From Brasenia schreberi (taxonomy: Eukaryota; Streptophyta; Magnoliopsida; Nymphaeales; Cabombaceae): 64,000 bases of DNA. A program made the translations under genes and the position numbers. The notes under the pieces were generated by a model that did no database searches, was not told where the DNA came from, and saw nothing but the letters and a program-made list of their open reading frames with translations. The stretch is from positions 7,274,001 through 7,338,000 of the forward strand of contig JAYKKT010000036.1 of NCBI GenBank assembly GCA_036023115.1, in the 5' to 3' direction. Positions 33,101 to 45,687 of the stretch are shown here, piece after piece (position 1 is the first letter of the stretch; every line of letters begins with the position of its first letter).

Positions 33101-34453
33101 GAGAAAACCACAAAAGTGAAAATGATCTTACTTTTTTCGAGTTCATTCTTAGCATAGCACATAATCGAGCGAAAACAGAGAACCATCTGGGAAATGGCTT
33201 AGTTATTCTTGACATTTCCAAATATAAAATGAAAATGTTCAGATCTGCGCTTTAATGATGTAATGTGATTGGCAAATGCTGATTTCAGCAAATATATAAA
33301 GCCGATCATTCGACACGTGTAATATCGGGAACTTGTTTATTAGAATACACATATTCCAATAAGCAAGTCGTTGACGTTACCGGACAACCTTGGAACTAGC
33401 TCCAAGACCATAATACAAAACCATTATCTATAGTAGCCAACCTTTTCATTGTCAATTAGCCATTCTAGTGGCATGACTGAGAAACCAATTAGTTTAACCC
33501 AAGAGAGAAGAGACCAATTGCCAATTTGCCACTAAATAGTGTTGCCACTATAGATGAATTTTGTTGTGGTACGCGCAAGGCAGAATAAGGTTCTGAACGT
33601 AAGGGCACTGACCCAAGTTCACTCTCTCTGTGTATATGTGTGTCCGTCCACAGCATCTCATGCTTCACCACGCAAGGCAGGGGCTGTGTCCTTGACATGG
33701 GGTTTGCCCTTACAAGGGGCAGGCCCAAGGTCCTTGTCGATGGTTTCTTTGTCTATAAACAAACAATATATAACAACAACAATGTACTACCAATTTGAAG
33801 GATATGATGCAAACATTTGCTCCTTATGTGACGGAAAAGTTCAATAAGATACACAGAAAACAAAGAAATAAAGTTCAGACTTCCACAAGCACGCAAACAG
33901 TTAAAAAAATACACATCTTCACATTTTCAAGAACATCAACTGAGTATTTAACTTAAAAATCAGAAAGCAAGGAAGGCTTAAGGTTAAGGATAGACCATAG
34001 GGATGGTAGCGTTGACAATCGTGGGGGTTGTGATGCATGGAATAGCCATTGTTCCCATCATGTTGGCAGCGCAAACGAGCAAGAAGGTCTGCGGGCACAG
34101 GAATCCCTGCATTCAAATACCTGAAGGCCATATAATGTAACTGCAACTGATTCGATTGTCTTAGTGATGATCCCATTCCACGCCCTTCAAAACCAAATCA
34201 TTGGAATACATAAAACGTCATCGTCAAATGCGAGCATGAACCAAATGAAAAATAAGAAACACCAACAAATTGACAAAGCATGACTAGCTAGAGCACTACC
34301 ATTGGTTTTTCCTGTGGCTCTCGAACATGGTTCAGGGTAAAGACTCACTTCAAGAGGGGAAAAAAAGCTTCTTGTTCTACCTATCGATGAAGAGGAAGAG
34401 TTGTCACCTTGTGCAATTTCCTCCCCAGGCCTCTGGTTGTGTTGCCCAGACAT
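30178..34453 (-). CDS. Diverged growth-regulating factor (GRF)-like protein, 4 exons
   Basis: The proposed exons on the - strand are 34453-34300, 34184-33996, 32426-31508 and 30559-30178 (TGA). Phases join and give about 547 residues. Exon 2 encodes NQLQLHYMAFRYLNAGIPVP, which resembles the core of the GRF QLQ domain (order L, F, Y, AG, PVP). Exon 3 starts with a possible, heavily altered WRC region (CPRAQSLENRWC, then RYNHQVYRGSN), lacking most of the zinc-binding pattern. Exon 4 has YVFRPFFRD and LSLTLPSNTS, like the C-terminal motifs of GRF3/GRF4. From memory, GRF3 lies next to SBE2.1 in Arabidopsis, which supports the call by position. GRFs are nuclear transcription factors acting with GIF coactivators. 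With the WRC domain so altered, DNA binding is doubtful. Open frames at 30720-30950 and 31040-31200 may be extra exons. The start Met is the first in the 5' exon. Confidence 0.45.
32762..32810 (+). mobile_element. RTE LINE 3' stub
   Basis: The segment reads GGTAGCCGACCCATCTAGTA then TGGGAAAAGGCTTAGTTGTT, the terminal part of the LINE. TAGAAAAATG occurs on both sides (about 32751-32760 and 32818-32827), so this is probably a very short insertion. It lies in the GRF-like gene's large intron. Confidence 0.75.
32985..33205 (+). mobile_element. Ancient RTE LINE fragment
   Basis: The sequence still follows the C-terminal LINE region (TACCAATGGATAATAAAATA, AGAGAAAACCATTTAA, AAAACCACAAAAGTGAAAAT) but with many changes. 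It is far more decayed than the other copies and shows that the family has been active over a long period. No TSD is visible. Confidence 0.6.
33585..33780 (+). repeat. Possible SINE-like repeat
   Basis: The stretch contains CACTGACCCAAGTTCACTCT, a GTGTGTCCGTCC segment, and TGACATGGGGTTTGCCCTTA then CAAGGGGCAGGCCCAAGG. It ends near AACAACAACAATG. The layout resembles plant SINEs, but no A/B box pair or TSD was confirmed. Confidence 0.3.
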
Positions 34454-36335
34454 CTCTCTCTATCTCTCTTACACACACAGCACTGCTAACATTTGCATGG
34501 GGTGGTCCTTTTATATACACAAAATTTGGTGTCAGACACCTGGTCCGGAGCTTCACCATGCATGAGTAAACACTTTTCATGTTTAACTGTACGTTATTAT
34601 TTACTAATGTCAGATTACTGAACTGTTTTCCTTAAAAAGTGAGTTTAGTGTAGTGTTATCATAAATTAATGGTGGATTAACTCCCCGATTTCTAGCTGCG
34701 CGCACGCATCTTGATATATATATATATATATATGTATATAATATACATATATATGAGCTCCAAAAAGGGAGAGTGCAATGACAAAGTGGTCAGCACAACC
34801 AACAACCTTTCGCCGTTTGCGAATGCATATTATTCAAGAGAAGTCATTTATTTCCATATTTGATTGGAAGGTGATAAAGCGATAGGCCTTAAAACCTACA
34901 TCATAAGCTTGCCGTCTATGAATTGCTGCACAAACTAGCATGAATCCATGTCTTGATGACAATTTTAGTCTGTGATTGTGTCATGGCTCTTTTGTTATTC
35001 TAATAAGAATTGCAGAACTGTGCGAGTCATTAGGCATGAACTTGCTGATCGATCCATGACGCTGGTTCTTGGGAGGCCTGGTCTTAGCTTTATGGTCTTA
35101 ATCTTTGTTCCATTTCTCTGGAAAGTGCCTTTTCTGAGTTAAAAATTCTAAAAAAATGATGGGTCGATGGTTGGACAAATAATATAATTTCATGGTCCAA
35201 GGGCACTATGGGTTTTTTTTCTATATTTGATTGGAGGGCATACAATCCTATAAGCTTTTAGACGAATAAGATGATTTCTTTCCAAGATTGATAGAAACTA
35301 GTATCCATTGCGTTGAACCATATATAGTAACAAATGGCAGGTAAAGTATATAACACACGTTTTAAGATGTCGATGTAGGAATAAGATTCATTTCTCTATT
35401 TGGCCATAAAATTTGACACATTCGCCCAGAATCATGTTCCAACCAACACCATAACACAAGGTCACCTCTTTTTTTTTCCTCCCATTCTTTATTTTCGGAG
35501 ACTAAGACGATGAAATTAAACTATGCCTGCATGTGGCCTTCATCGTAGATGCAGGGAATTGATCGTCAGACCGGGCAGCTAGCCCACAGTATAGGCCTCA
35601 ACCAACAAAAGAAAGTCATTAAGTTATACTCCCTTTCTTGCTGCCAAACCCACTTTATTGGATTTTGTTATGAACATTTGTGGCTTTAAAGGGAGTCCTT
35701 TTGGGGAAAGCTGAAAACACAGGTGACATACATAACATTGAGTCAAGGTATAGCGCGCAGTTGAACCCATTGCTATTTTTGGTGAACAGTTCGCCCCACC
35801 CTATAGAACTTTCTGATCTGCTTCATTGGGCACTGGGTTCTGTCCAAGTCATTGACGAGCTCGTCCTACTAAGGTTAGCTCGAATAAAGGGAGTTTCTAG
35901 TCAGGAGAGGAGAGAGCTCCCTTCGAGTTTCTTTTCTTTAGTTTTTGTGTGGTGGCAATGCCTTCGGATGTGTCTTGGAGCAAGAAAATGGCGGCCCCAC
36001 TATCAAAATGTCAATCGAGCAACCTAACCAGACGTAGGGAAACCTATCATCGTCCTCCCAATTATCATTTCAAGTCAATTCTTCAGTGGTCAAGATGTTC
36101 GTATTAAATATGAAACTTTGAAAGCTTATTTTCATGTCAACAGTCTCTTATTCGAGTGCGCGATGCTTCTATCTGATAATCTTGTGTTAGAAAATAGAAG
36201 CAAAGTTCAAGGTCTCGATGAAGAAAAGATCACGAACCTTCATCTATCAGCACCTGTAAGACGCGAAGCCTTAACCGCCGGCCCATATAGCAGCCATAGG
36301 CCCCTTTCACTGTGCTAACCTCTCTTTGGCGCAAC
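34454..36335. other. Intergenic DNA, no gene seen
   Basis: The region between the GRF-like gene start and the MITE holds a TA microsatellite at 34712-34752 and short GA/CT tracts near 34460. The promoter of the GRF-like gene presumably lies at 34454-35500. No core motif can be assigned with confidence. Confidence 0.35.
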
Positions 36336-36495
36336 CAGTGGCGGACCTACATTGAGGCGAGGTAGGGTGGCCGCCTCCAATGAAAAGTTAGAGGGAACGA
36401 CTGAATTCATGGCGACTATACATAGCTCGCCCCCACCTCATGTGGTCGAATAGACAGTTCGACCCACCACACAACAAATTCTAGATCCGCCAGTG
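36336..36495. mobile_element. 160-bp hAT-type MITE with 8-bp TSD
   Basis: The left end is CAGTGGCGGACCTACA and the right end is TAGATCCGCCAGTG, imperfect inverted repeats. The flanks GGCGCAAC (36328-36335) and GGCACAAC (36496-36503) differ at one base. The terminal GTGGCGGA type is widespread in plant genomes. No coding capacity is present. Confidence 0.8.
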
Positions 36496-36503
36496 GGCAC
36501 AAC

Positions 36504-38723
36504 CTTTGCTAGAAACTGATCCAAGTAGTGAAAGTTTTGATGACCTACACACCATTTTAGACGTGGAAATATGTTTCAGGATTTTCTCAAATAATCATTT
36601 TATGGCTGAAAAATGTTAATCTTACGCTACCAAGATTGATGAGAGATCTTATTCTACTATCAACATGATAGGGAACATGCTAAGATTGAAGATTGAGGAG
36701 ACATTCCACCATCAACATGGTAATTAAATCACTAAATATACGCCGGCTAAGAACTGAAATATATCATGCATCAAAGTAAAATGAAAATTATATAGAAGGC
36801 AACTTGACGTAATTTAGGGTGGGCCGAAGAGCCCAATTTATGGGCGCCGTGCTGTAGCCCATGGATTTGGTCCGGTTTATGCTTCTCTTCAACTGTTCAC
36901 ATTTTCGGTGGGGTAGATCTCAGATCCGTTGCTGACTGCAAATCCAATCCAATAAGTAGGTGGGTCCAGACTCATTACTCACACACTAGACATGGTCCAA
37001 ACAAGTCGGATTCAGTAAAAAGCTTGGATCCAACTAGTCTCCTAATCGTTGGCCCATGAAGATACTGCTGACCATCAATTATCAAAGCAATGGGCGAGAA
37101 GAAAGACCAATTCTCAGAATCTAGTGCTGCCACTCGGTCAAACACGGCAGAGGGAATTCGCAAACTTTTGGCCTAAGACGCGCTATTCCATCAGAACACG
37201 GCTTCTTTGCAGCAGTTTTTCTCTTCGATTCTGCTCCCATTTTCAGTGGCGTTCAGTCCTATTTTCGTGTTCACCGGCTACTTTACTGGTCTAATCTTTA
37301 GTGCAGAAGCTGCCCTACAATTGCCGTAATCCACCATGGAATCCAAAGGTTTCCCTCCCCAAAAAAGAAGAAAAGAAATATACAGAACTTCGAAGTTCAG
37401 GTGCAATCAGGAGGATATGTTGAAGAATATGAGATCACGAGATTTTGATTTCTAGATATTTTTCATCAGATAAAGGAGACGAAAAGCGTGACCTAAACTG
37501 AGCAACTTAGCCGGGTGGTCTCACCTGGCCGTGAAATTTGTCAAGCTTGGGTGCAAAGATCCATCTTTGTGAACCAAGGAATCCTACATGCCTTAAAGTT
37601 GGACGCCCGTGCAATTCATGGTAGTAGTTCGCTGCTGCTGCTGATGATATCATAGCCGTGTCATGTGGGGAGAGGGCGGTAGTTAGGGTTGCTCACACAC
37701 ACCATGCACACAAACAAACGATGATCTATTTATCTTTCTCTCGAAGGCTTTCCCCTGTAAAGCTGATGTCCTTAATTGCCTGCCCTCTACTAACTGCAAC
37801 GCCCGGTGCAGAAAATGACGGCATACCTACGCATCCCTGCTTCACAAGTCTTCTCCATTCCTGATAAAGATAATCTCTTGTACTAAAACTGCTCTTTCCC
37901 CCCACATAGTGCTTTGTTTATAACGTAAACACAAATAACTCTTGTCGTTTGACCCAATTTAATTCTCAAACAATTCTATATGATGTTGCTTCCATGTTAC
38001 TGCTGCAACAAAAGCAGAAGCATGGCATTTGATTTCTTGCCACTCTAAGTGAGTTAGGATCTTATGATGTCACAATATATGTGAATTACTGTTGGTTTCT
38101 GTCAATAATATAGTGTATGATAATTAATTGTCGAGTCTGAATTGGCTGAACAAGGGTCTTGAGATGTTTGGTTACGTTTAGTAAGATATAGTAGGCTCAC
38201 CTAATCGACACTTGGTAGAACATAGTACACTATTAGACACACCAAATAAAAATCGCTTTGATCGACCGTAAGCGTACGTGGTCAAAAGTTTTTGAGCTTA
38301 AATTAAGGAAAGCAAGCCACCACAAGCAGAGGCCAACCTGATTCTATGTGTTTTTTTCTTTAAATAGATATTAGGAGGGATTTCAGGAACCAAAAGTTGA
38401 GCTGCTTTTTCACAGGCTACTTGGGTCATTTAACGATGGTCCAATTATTTCTCATAATATATCGTCTTTCTGAACTGGCAGGTATCTTGTTGAAATATAA
38501 AAAACACGCAAGTTGGCGGAGTGCTACATAATGTAATTAGCCTTCCTTAAGAAATTATTCCAATAAAAAATTTGACCTCCTTGTCTTATCCAAAGCATGT
38601 GTTTATATTCATCAAGCCAGTAATGCCGGCAAAAGGAAGCCATAACTCTTCATTGATTGTGAGAGAGAGAGAGAGAGACAGAGAGACTTACGACCCTCGA
38701 GTTGTTGCGAGGAAGGCTTGAAG
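36504..38723. other. Intergenic DNA and 5' region of the DUF662 gene
   Basis: No gene homology is seen. A GA tract at 38659-38690 sits just before the ATG at 38724 and is probably in the 5' UTR. Confidence 0.4.
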
Positions 38724-40051
38724 ATGCAGATAGAGAAGCAGCCTTCTGATCAACAGCAGGTGCTCAGGTTAAAGAACTCTGACAACTTCAACAGAGAGAC
38801 TGTGAAGGATGACAGAGAAGAAGATGAAGCATCCCAGTCTGCACTCACTGCCTTCCGAGCCAAGGAGGAGATGATCGAAAGGAAGAAGCTGGAGGTCAGA
38901 GAGAGGGTGCAAGCTCAACTGGGACGAGTCGAAGAGGAAACGAAACGCTTGGACGCGATTAAAGAAGTACTACATATAACACAACACCCACCATGAATTT
39001 TTACTTCTTTCCTTTCATATCTGCTCTTCTTAAACCAGTATATGCAGGACCCACAATAAAATTCTTCTATAAACATAGCATCTCCAACTTAATTAGCTAA
39101 GTTTCACTTCTCTGCATCAAACTAGAAAATTTGCTTGAGTTGTGTCTAGGACGACAGAAATTGACCCGCGATCAGCTACGTCAAGAAAGCCTACCAGACA
39201 GGCTGACCGGGTGGGTCAAATCGAGTGAATCGCTGTAGTTGTCAGGAAAACCACGAGAGGTTGCAGGAGTCCACGATTTATAACCTACTTCGTCTTGAAT
39301 CAAGGGTCAGAGAGAGAGAGATATACTTCTGAGATTTATGTTGTACTCTGTTGATCGGAAGCTTAAGTTTATACCTAGTTCATATGAATAAAACATAGAC
39401 ATGAACTTCTGTACTTGGTAGATCAATTGTTGTACTTCAATGGACCAGTCTCCTGCACAGAGCATAATCCTCTATTTGTTGGATGGCTGGCTCAGGCATC
39501 TAACTGTTGCCTGTTTTTGGTGACAGGAACTTGAGGCCTTGTCAGACCCCACAAGGAAGGAAGTTGCAGCAGTTCGCAAGAAAATTGATTCTATTAGTAG
39601 AGAATTGAAGCCTCTCGGACAGGCATGCGCTAAGAAGGTGCAATTTCCTACCAAATTTATTCAAGACTAGCTATTATTTTTCCCAAAAAAAATCCATGCA
39701 TTTTTTTCTGTTAATTGTGGCTTTTGCCCGAAAATAGATTTGCATGAAGTAATTTTCCCTCCTCCTTGGTCCTTAATCACAGGAGAAGGAGTACAAGGAA
39801 GCACTTGAGGCTTACAACGAGAAGAACAGAGAAAAATCTCAACTTATTACAAGGCTTATGGAGGTGTTTATCAATAACATCCGTCTTTGTATATTTTTCT
39901 CTTCAATTATGGTGTTGTTAACGACTATATTGACTTCCTTTTATAATTATGCTCTTATTACCGGTAGTTGGTGGCCGAGAGTGAGAAACAAAGGATGAAA
40001 AGGCTAGAGGAGTTGAACAAGAGTCTGGAATCACTACTGACAAGACCATGA
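38724..40051 (+). CDS. DUF662 / RAB6-interacting golgin-like coiled-coil protein, complete, 4 exons
   Basis: Exons are 38724-38966, 39527-39637, 39783-39863 and 39968-40051 (TGA), giving 172 residues, all in phase 0. The protein starts MQIEKQPSDQQQ. It has the family core SALTAFRAKEEMIERKKLEV, AQLGRVEEETKRL, then LSDPTRKEVAAVRKKID, ELKPLGQACAKKEKEYKEAL and KRLEELNKSLESLL. It is almost wholly charged alpha-helix with heptad patterning, so a coiled coil is expected. The length and motif order fit the plant DUF662 family (ACIP1-like proteins; some are annotated as RAB6-interacting golgins). There is no signal peptide or membrane segment. It is the most intact host gene in the window and free of transposons. 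The ATG follows a leader with a GA tract. Confidence 0.92.
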
Positions 40052-40054
40052 TTC

Positions 40055-40087
<33 letters not shown>

Positions 40088-40242
40088 GAGTGGGACTCTG
40101 TAACAAAGTGTTGTTTGGTGCGTGCATTCGATTATTTGTTGGTTGTTTGCGTGTTGGTTTGCTATATTTGGATATCATGATCTTTGCTTGCTCGACAAGA
40201 AGTGTAAGTGTATTAAGCTCGACATATAGTTGACAGATCCAT

Positions 40243-40299
<57 letters not shown>
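40055..40299. repeat. GA tract and CT tract in the 3' UTR of the DUF662 gene
   Basis: A GA repeat runs from 40056 to about 40089, starting five bases after the stop codon. A pure CT repeat of about 51 bases runs from 40249 to 40299. If both are in the transcript they are complementary and could pair, with a loop of about 160 bases. Confidence 0.9.
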
Positions 40300-40302
<3 letters not shown>

Positions 40303-42700
40303 TATGTCTATGGTGCAAGTGACCCATCTTGAAGTTTCAAATTAGGATTCCAATTAGGTCATTGGAATATGTACCGTTGGCCTAAGTTGGCACCAACTCA
40401 ACATTGACCCAATAGCGAATAATATCACATGGGTTTCATCCGATTTTGCTTTTCATTACAGCGAACCCTCTGCACCGGACACGGAACAAACGGGAGATGA
40501 ACTGGTTTTGATTTTCGTACCACATGGTCTCTGAAAACTTTTGACGCCTTTGACCCATCTGCAACGACAGCTCATTTTTATAATGAAAGCCTACGATATA
40601 TCATGCCCTTATGACCAGTTTTCTTTTAGTATTAGGATCCACAGAAAGATTTCTCAAGAATTATCCTCCTCCCAGTTAAATAGCTAACAGTTCGGTTCGT
40701 TTGGACTGTTAAATTAACTAGAACTATCAGAATCCCATTGTATTCCAGTGTTTGCTTGTTGAACCCTTATGCATAAAACCGCCTGATGAAATTGATCCTT
40801 GGTGGAAGGCTAAAATAACCAGATAATCAAAATTATTTATGTGATTCTCTTGTCAACCTTGCTTAGATCCCTCTAGACTCAAATTTCCTGCAAGGAAAGA
40901 AAAAAATGCACTCCACTCCATCTGATTAAGAGAGTTGGTGCAACAGCCGCAACAACAAGAACACAGTCACTAAGCCTTTTTATTACTGGACGGTGTCAGC
41001 TATCAGCCACACTAACTCAATATAAACTAGAGAAGAGTCACTATCGCGATAAACTAATGACACTGAGAAGACACGATTATGATACTAACACGAAATTCTG
41101 CTAATTGGTTGAACTTAGGCCAGCCAATTTGGTCGCCTTTCACATCACAGCAGAAGCAGCCAGGCCCAATTTTAAGCACGGGCACTCTTTATGTTGGATT
41201 AGGTGATACCAACTTTCTCATATAGGCTTAGATAAGTATATTTAATTTAGTTCCTTCACCTCTTCTGTCCTCATAGTTGAGGTGCATCTTTCAAGTCACT
41301 TCATTTTGCAGATGATCACAGTCCAAATAAATATAAGCAGCTTTAGTAATAACCGCGGAGGGAATTATTATTTACACATAAAGTGTAATGAAAGTTTTTC
41401 CTAAGCTCATCTTTGGGTTAGAATCAAGGGTGGCTAAGAAACAGAAAATTCTCATTGATACCAAACATAAAGTTGATCAACCTCGCAGGTATTAAGACTT
41501 GTAATGCCAACTTTATAAAAGCTAAATTGGACTTTAGTGTGGGAGCCTACTTTTACCTTGACTTTATAAAGTTTGGAGAAAATCAATTACAAGAGAAGTT
41601 TACCTGACTTGGGCATGTCAGGTTCTGGTTTACCTAGAACCAGAACCTGAACTGTCCTGGGACCGCTGGCGGTGGTTTCAAAATTTTCTTTTGAAAGACG
41701 AGCAATGCGCTTTATGAGAGTCTAACTCCCAACCAACTGCAATGGTAGGAAGTGTCCTACTATTGAGCTACCGTTTTTAATAAAAGGGTTTTAAAAAAAT
41801 ATTTAAAACATAGTTAAGACTGCTTGAAACCTTCGATTCCAGTCGGTCTCTAAAAATCATGAACCGTTACGGCTTTAGAGCCAATTTGGCCGGTTTCAAT
41901 TACTGTCGGTTATGCGAGTGGTACAATTCTGGTTCGAACTGCGTCAGACCAGTTCCAAACCTTCCGTATCTACAATTATGGGGCCGCATAATTAAGATTC
42001 TCCAGTTACAGCGAGTTCATTCCTTGGTGAACCAAATTTACCAATAATTTCCATCATCAAGAAATTTGGATCTTGTTGCCTTAAAATTTCATGTTTTCAC
42101 ATGATGGTCAAAGCTTGGCATACCAGGCAGTCTTTTCATGCTTTTAGTTGAAGAAAATACCCGCATCTACCCTTCTCCCAAGTCAGCTCATGATTATAGT
42201 TGTACGAAGTTTAAGATACTTGAATATTAAAATCAAAATGGTGAAGAGGAGAGTGAGCTTTACAGTCGATTCTTTCTTTTGAACGCTCATAAAAATCATT
42301 GTTTTGGCTATGCATCCGCTGGCATTCTTTAAGCTAAATAGCTTTGAGGGAGAAAGAAAAGATTGCTTTCGGAAAAAATATATTCCCCAATTTTTTGCTA
42401 CACATTTATTTTATCAAAAGTCTTCCTTTGTGAAGAAACTAAATCGGTTCTTCGTGTAACGTAAATATCTTACAATAGTTGATTTGAGTACATAGGCTAA
42501 ATGAAAATTTAAAAAATGTCATCTAACAAACTCTCTCGAGCCAAACCAAGCTGAACAACTGATTGTGTATGTTCATGTCCAGCTCATATTGTTTGACGAA
42601 CCAAGCACAAATGAGCTAGCTAAGAGCTGAACCGAGACAAACAACAAGCTGCTTAGTTCGTTAACAAGTACCTAAAGCCATAATCCTTCACAAAAGTCAT
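40300..42700. other. Intergenic DNA with one LINE remnant
   Basis: A degenerate reverse-oriented LINE 3' end lies near 40948-41005 (ACTAAGCCTTTTTATTACTG, GACGGTGTCAGCTAT). Otherwise no gene or intact repeat is recognised. Confidence 0.4.
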
Positions 42701-42895
42701 GGGCTACATCTATATTTCGCTTGTGCACTTAATCTAGTAACAAATAACTGTTTATTACTCTTTCAGATACAATATTGCTTCCAAACATGGTTAGGTATCA
42801 CGTAGTATATTTTTGGTCTTCTAGTGAACATGCCCGATATGCATCTGAGTGCACCTCTAATTCTAATGATTATGTGTCCATCAAGTCTGGTGATA

Positions 42896-45669
42896 ACAAC
42901 AACAACAACAACTAAGCCTTTTCCCATACTAGACAGGGTCGGCTACATGGATTCTTTGTTTCCACAGATCTCTATCGTGTGCCATGTTAGCAGTTAACTC
43001 CCAATAAGCTAGATCATTCTTTATTGTTTCTTTCCAACACTTTTGTGGTCGTCCTCTACCTCTTTTAATACTTTCCAAATTTAGGTTTTCTAACCTTCTT
43101 ACAGGTTCTTCTTTTGATCTTCTTTCTATATGTCCAAACCATCTTAAACGATGTTCTCTCATTTTATCCTCTATTGGTACCACTCCTAATTTGTTTCTAA
43201 TAACCTCATTATGTATACGGTCTTTTCTTGTATGACCACTCATCCATCTCAACATCTTCATTTCTGTCACAGACATCTTTTGTACATGTTGATGATTAAC
43301 TGCCCAACACTCAGAACCATAAAACATGGCAGACCTAACTGCTGCTCTATAATATTTACCTTTTAATTTTAATGGTATCTTCTTGTCACAAAGAATACCT
43401 GATGCTCCTCTCCATTTTAACCAACCAGCATTAATTCTATGTGTAACATCTCCATCAATTCTTCCATCACTTTGAAAAATTGACCCTAGGTATTTAAAAC
43501 TTTCCTTTTGGGGAATGCAATGTGTGCCAATTTTAATTTCTATGTCCTCTGAAGTAGCCAAATGATCAAACTTACATTCCATATATTCTGTCTTTGTTCT
43601 ACTAAGTCGGAGGCCTTTGTTTTCTAATGTTTCTCTCCATAGTTCCAATTTTCTATTAACTTTTTCCTTAGACTCCTCCACTAATACAATGTCATCTGCA
43701 AATAACATACACCAAGGTACTTCATCTTGAATATGTTTTGTTAACTCATCCATCACCATTATAAATAAGTATGGACTTAAAGTTGATCCTTGATGTAACC
43801 CAATATTAACTTCAAAGAAGTCTGTTGTTCCTTCATGAGTCCTCACACATGTTTTTGCACCATCATACATGTCTCTTATAAGGTTAATATATGTCAATGG
43901 GATACCTCTTTTTTCCAAAGTTCTCCAAAGAACCTCCCTCGGTACCCTATCATAAGCTTTTTCTAGATCAATAAATATCATGTGAAGGTCTTTCTTTTTT
44001 GCTCTAAAATGTTCCATAAGACGTCTCAAAAGGTGAATCGCTTCAATAGTAGATCTACTAGGCATAAATCCAAATTGGTTCTCTGTTGTACTTGATACTT
44101 GTCTTAACCTACGTTCAATAATTCTTTCCCATAATTTCATAGTATGACTCATTAACTTGATACCTCGATAATTCGCACAATTTTGAATGTCTCCCTTATT
44201 TTTATATATGGGTATAAGTGTACTTGCTCTCCATTCCTCGGGCATCTTTTGGTTTTTCCATATTTCATTAAATAGTCTTGTGAGCCAAGTGATTCCTATT
44301 TCTCCTAGTATTTTCCAAACTTCTATAGGAATATTATCTGGTCCTACCGATTTACCACTCTTCATATGTTTAAGAGCCTCTTTGACTTCATTCTTTTGAA
44401 TACGTCGGTAGAAATTGTGGTTTATATACTTTTCTGACTTGGCTAAATCTCCTAAACTAATACTAAAATCTTTATTTTCATTAAAAAGATTATAAAAATA
44501 GTTTTTCCATCTATTTCTTATATCATCATTTGCCACTAGAATTTTTTCATCCTCGTCTTTTATGCATCTAACATAATTAAGATCTTTAGTTTTCTTATCT
44601 CTAGCCCTAGCTATCCTAAAAATGTCTCTTTCACCCTCTTTTGAGTTGAGTTTTTTATATAAGTCCTACCAAATCTTAGCTTTTGCTTCACTAACGGCCT
44701 TTTTTGCTTCCTTCTTTGCTTTCTTATAAGCTTCTAAAGTTTCACTAGTTTTTTTAGCATAATGTAATTTGTAACATGCCCTCTTTGCCTTGATTTTGTT
44801 TTGTACTACTTCACTCCACCACCAAGCTTCTTTTTGTGCCGGTACACCTCCCTTAGATACCCCTAACACATCTTTCGCCACTTTCCTAATATGTATAGCC
44901 ATATTGTTCCACATATCAGAGGGTGTGCCAACATAATTCCAAACATCTCCTTGAAGGACTTTTTGTTTAAATATATCTTCTTTCTCACTTTTGAGGTTCC
45001 ACCATTTAGTCCGAATAGCTCGATGCACTCTTTTCTTCTTTGTCCATTTTTTTATTTGTAAATCCATAACTAAAAGTCGATGTTGGGTGGTTAAGCTTTC
45101 TCCTGGAATTACCTTACAATCTTTACAACACTCTCTATCTTTTTTTCTACAAATAAAGTAATCAATTTGTGTTTGTGATAAGCCACTCTTATAAGTAATT
45201 AAATGTTCATCTCGTTTTTGAAGATTGTATTGACTATAAAGAGATCAAATGACATAGCAAAATTTAAAATCTCCCTACCTTCCTCGTTTATATCCCCATA
45301 ACTAAAGTTTCCATGAATCCCTTGATATCCTAATGCCTCTTTACCGACATGTCCATTTAAATCTCCTCCTAAACAAATCATCTCCCTTTGTGGAATCTTT
45401 TGAAACACCTTATCTAACTCTTCCCAAAAAACTGTCTTTATACTATCTTCTAGTCCTACTTGGGGTGCGTAAGCACAAACTATATTCAAAACCTCTACTC
45501 CTAACACTAATTTCAATGTCATGATTCGGTCACCATATCGTTGTATGTCTACTACACTCTCCTTTAAATCTTTATTTATGATAATACCAACTCCGTTTCA
45601 GGCCTTTTCTTTACCTGAGTACCATAATTTAAAACCTGTATCCTCTATCTCCTTTGCTTTTTCTCCAAC
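42896..45669 (-). mobile_element. RTE LINE, best preserved copy, 18-bp TSD
   Basis: CCATCAAGTCTGGTGATA occurs at 42878-42895 and 45670-45687 as a perfect TSD. On the - strand a 535-codon open frame (44536-42929) covers the reverse transcriptase ([43 protein letters not shown] with the catalytic Asp pair) and the C-terminal region to HVADPV. The linker is at 45067-44666 and the endonuclease at 45522-45199 ([33 protein letters not shown]). Single frame breaks near 44630 and 45200 separate the parts, and the 5' end is truncated ahead of the endonuclease start. The 3' end is a CAACAACAACAACAAC (GTT)n repeat. Confidence 0.95.
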
Positions 45670-45687
45670 CCATCAAGTCTGGTGATA

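Noticed and set aside
34700..34760. TA repeat as a promoter TATA element
   Set aside because: It is a simple microsatellite, too long and too isolated from a defined start site.
37490..37560. Possible tRNA-like segment (AGCCGGGTGGTCTCACCTGG)
   Set aside because: No cloverleaf with matching acceptor stem could be drawn.
44187..44399. + strand frame inside the LINE
   Set aside because: Antisense of the reverse-transcriptase region.
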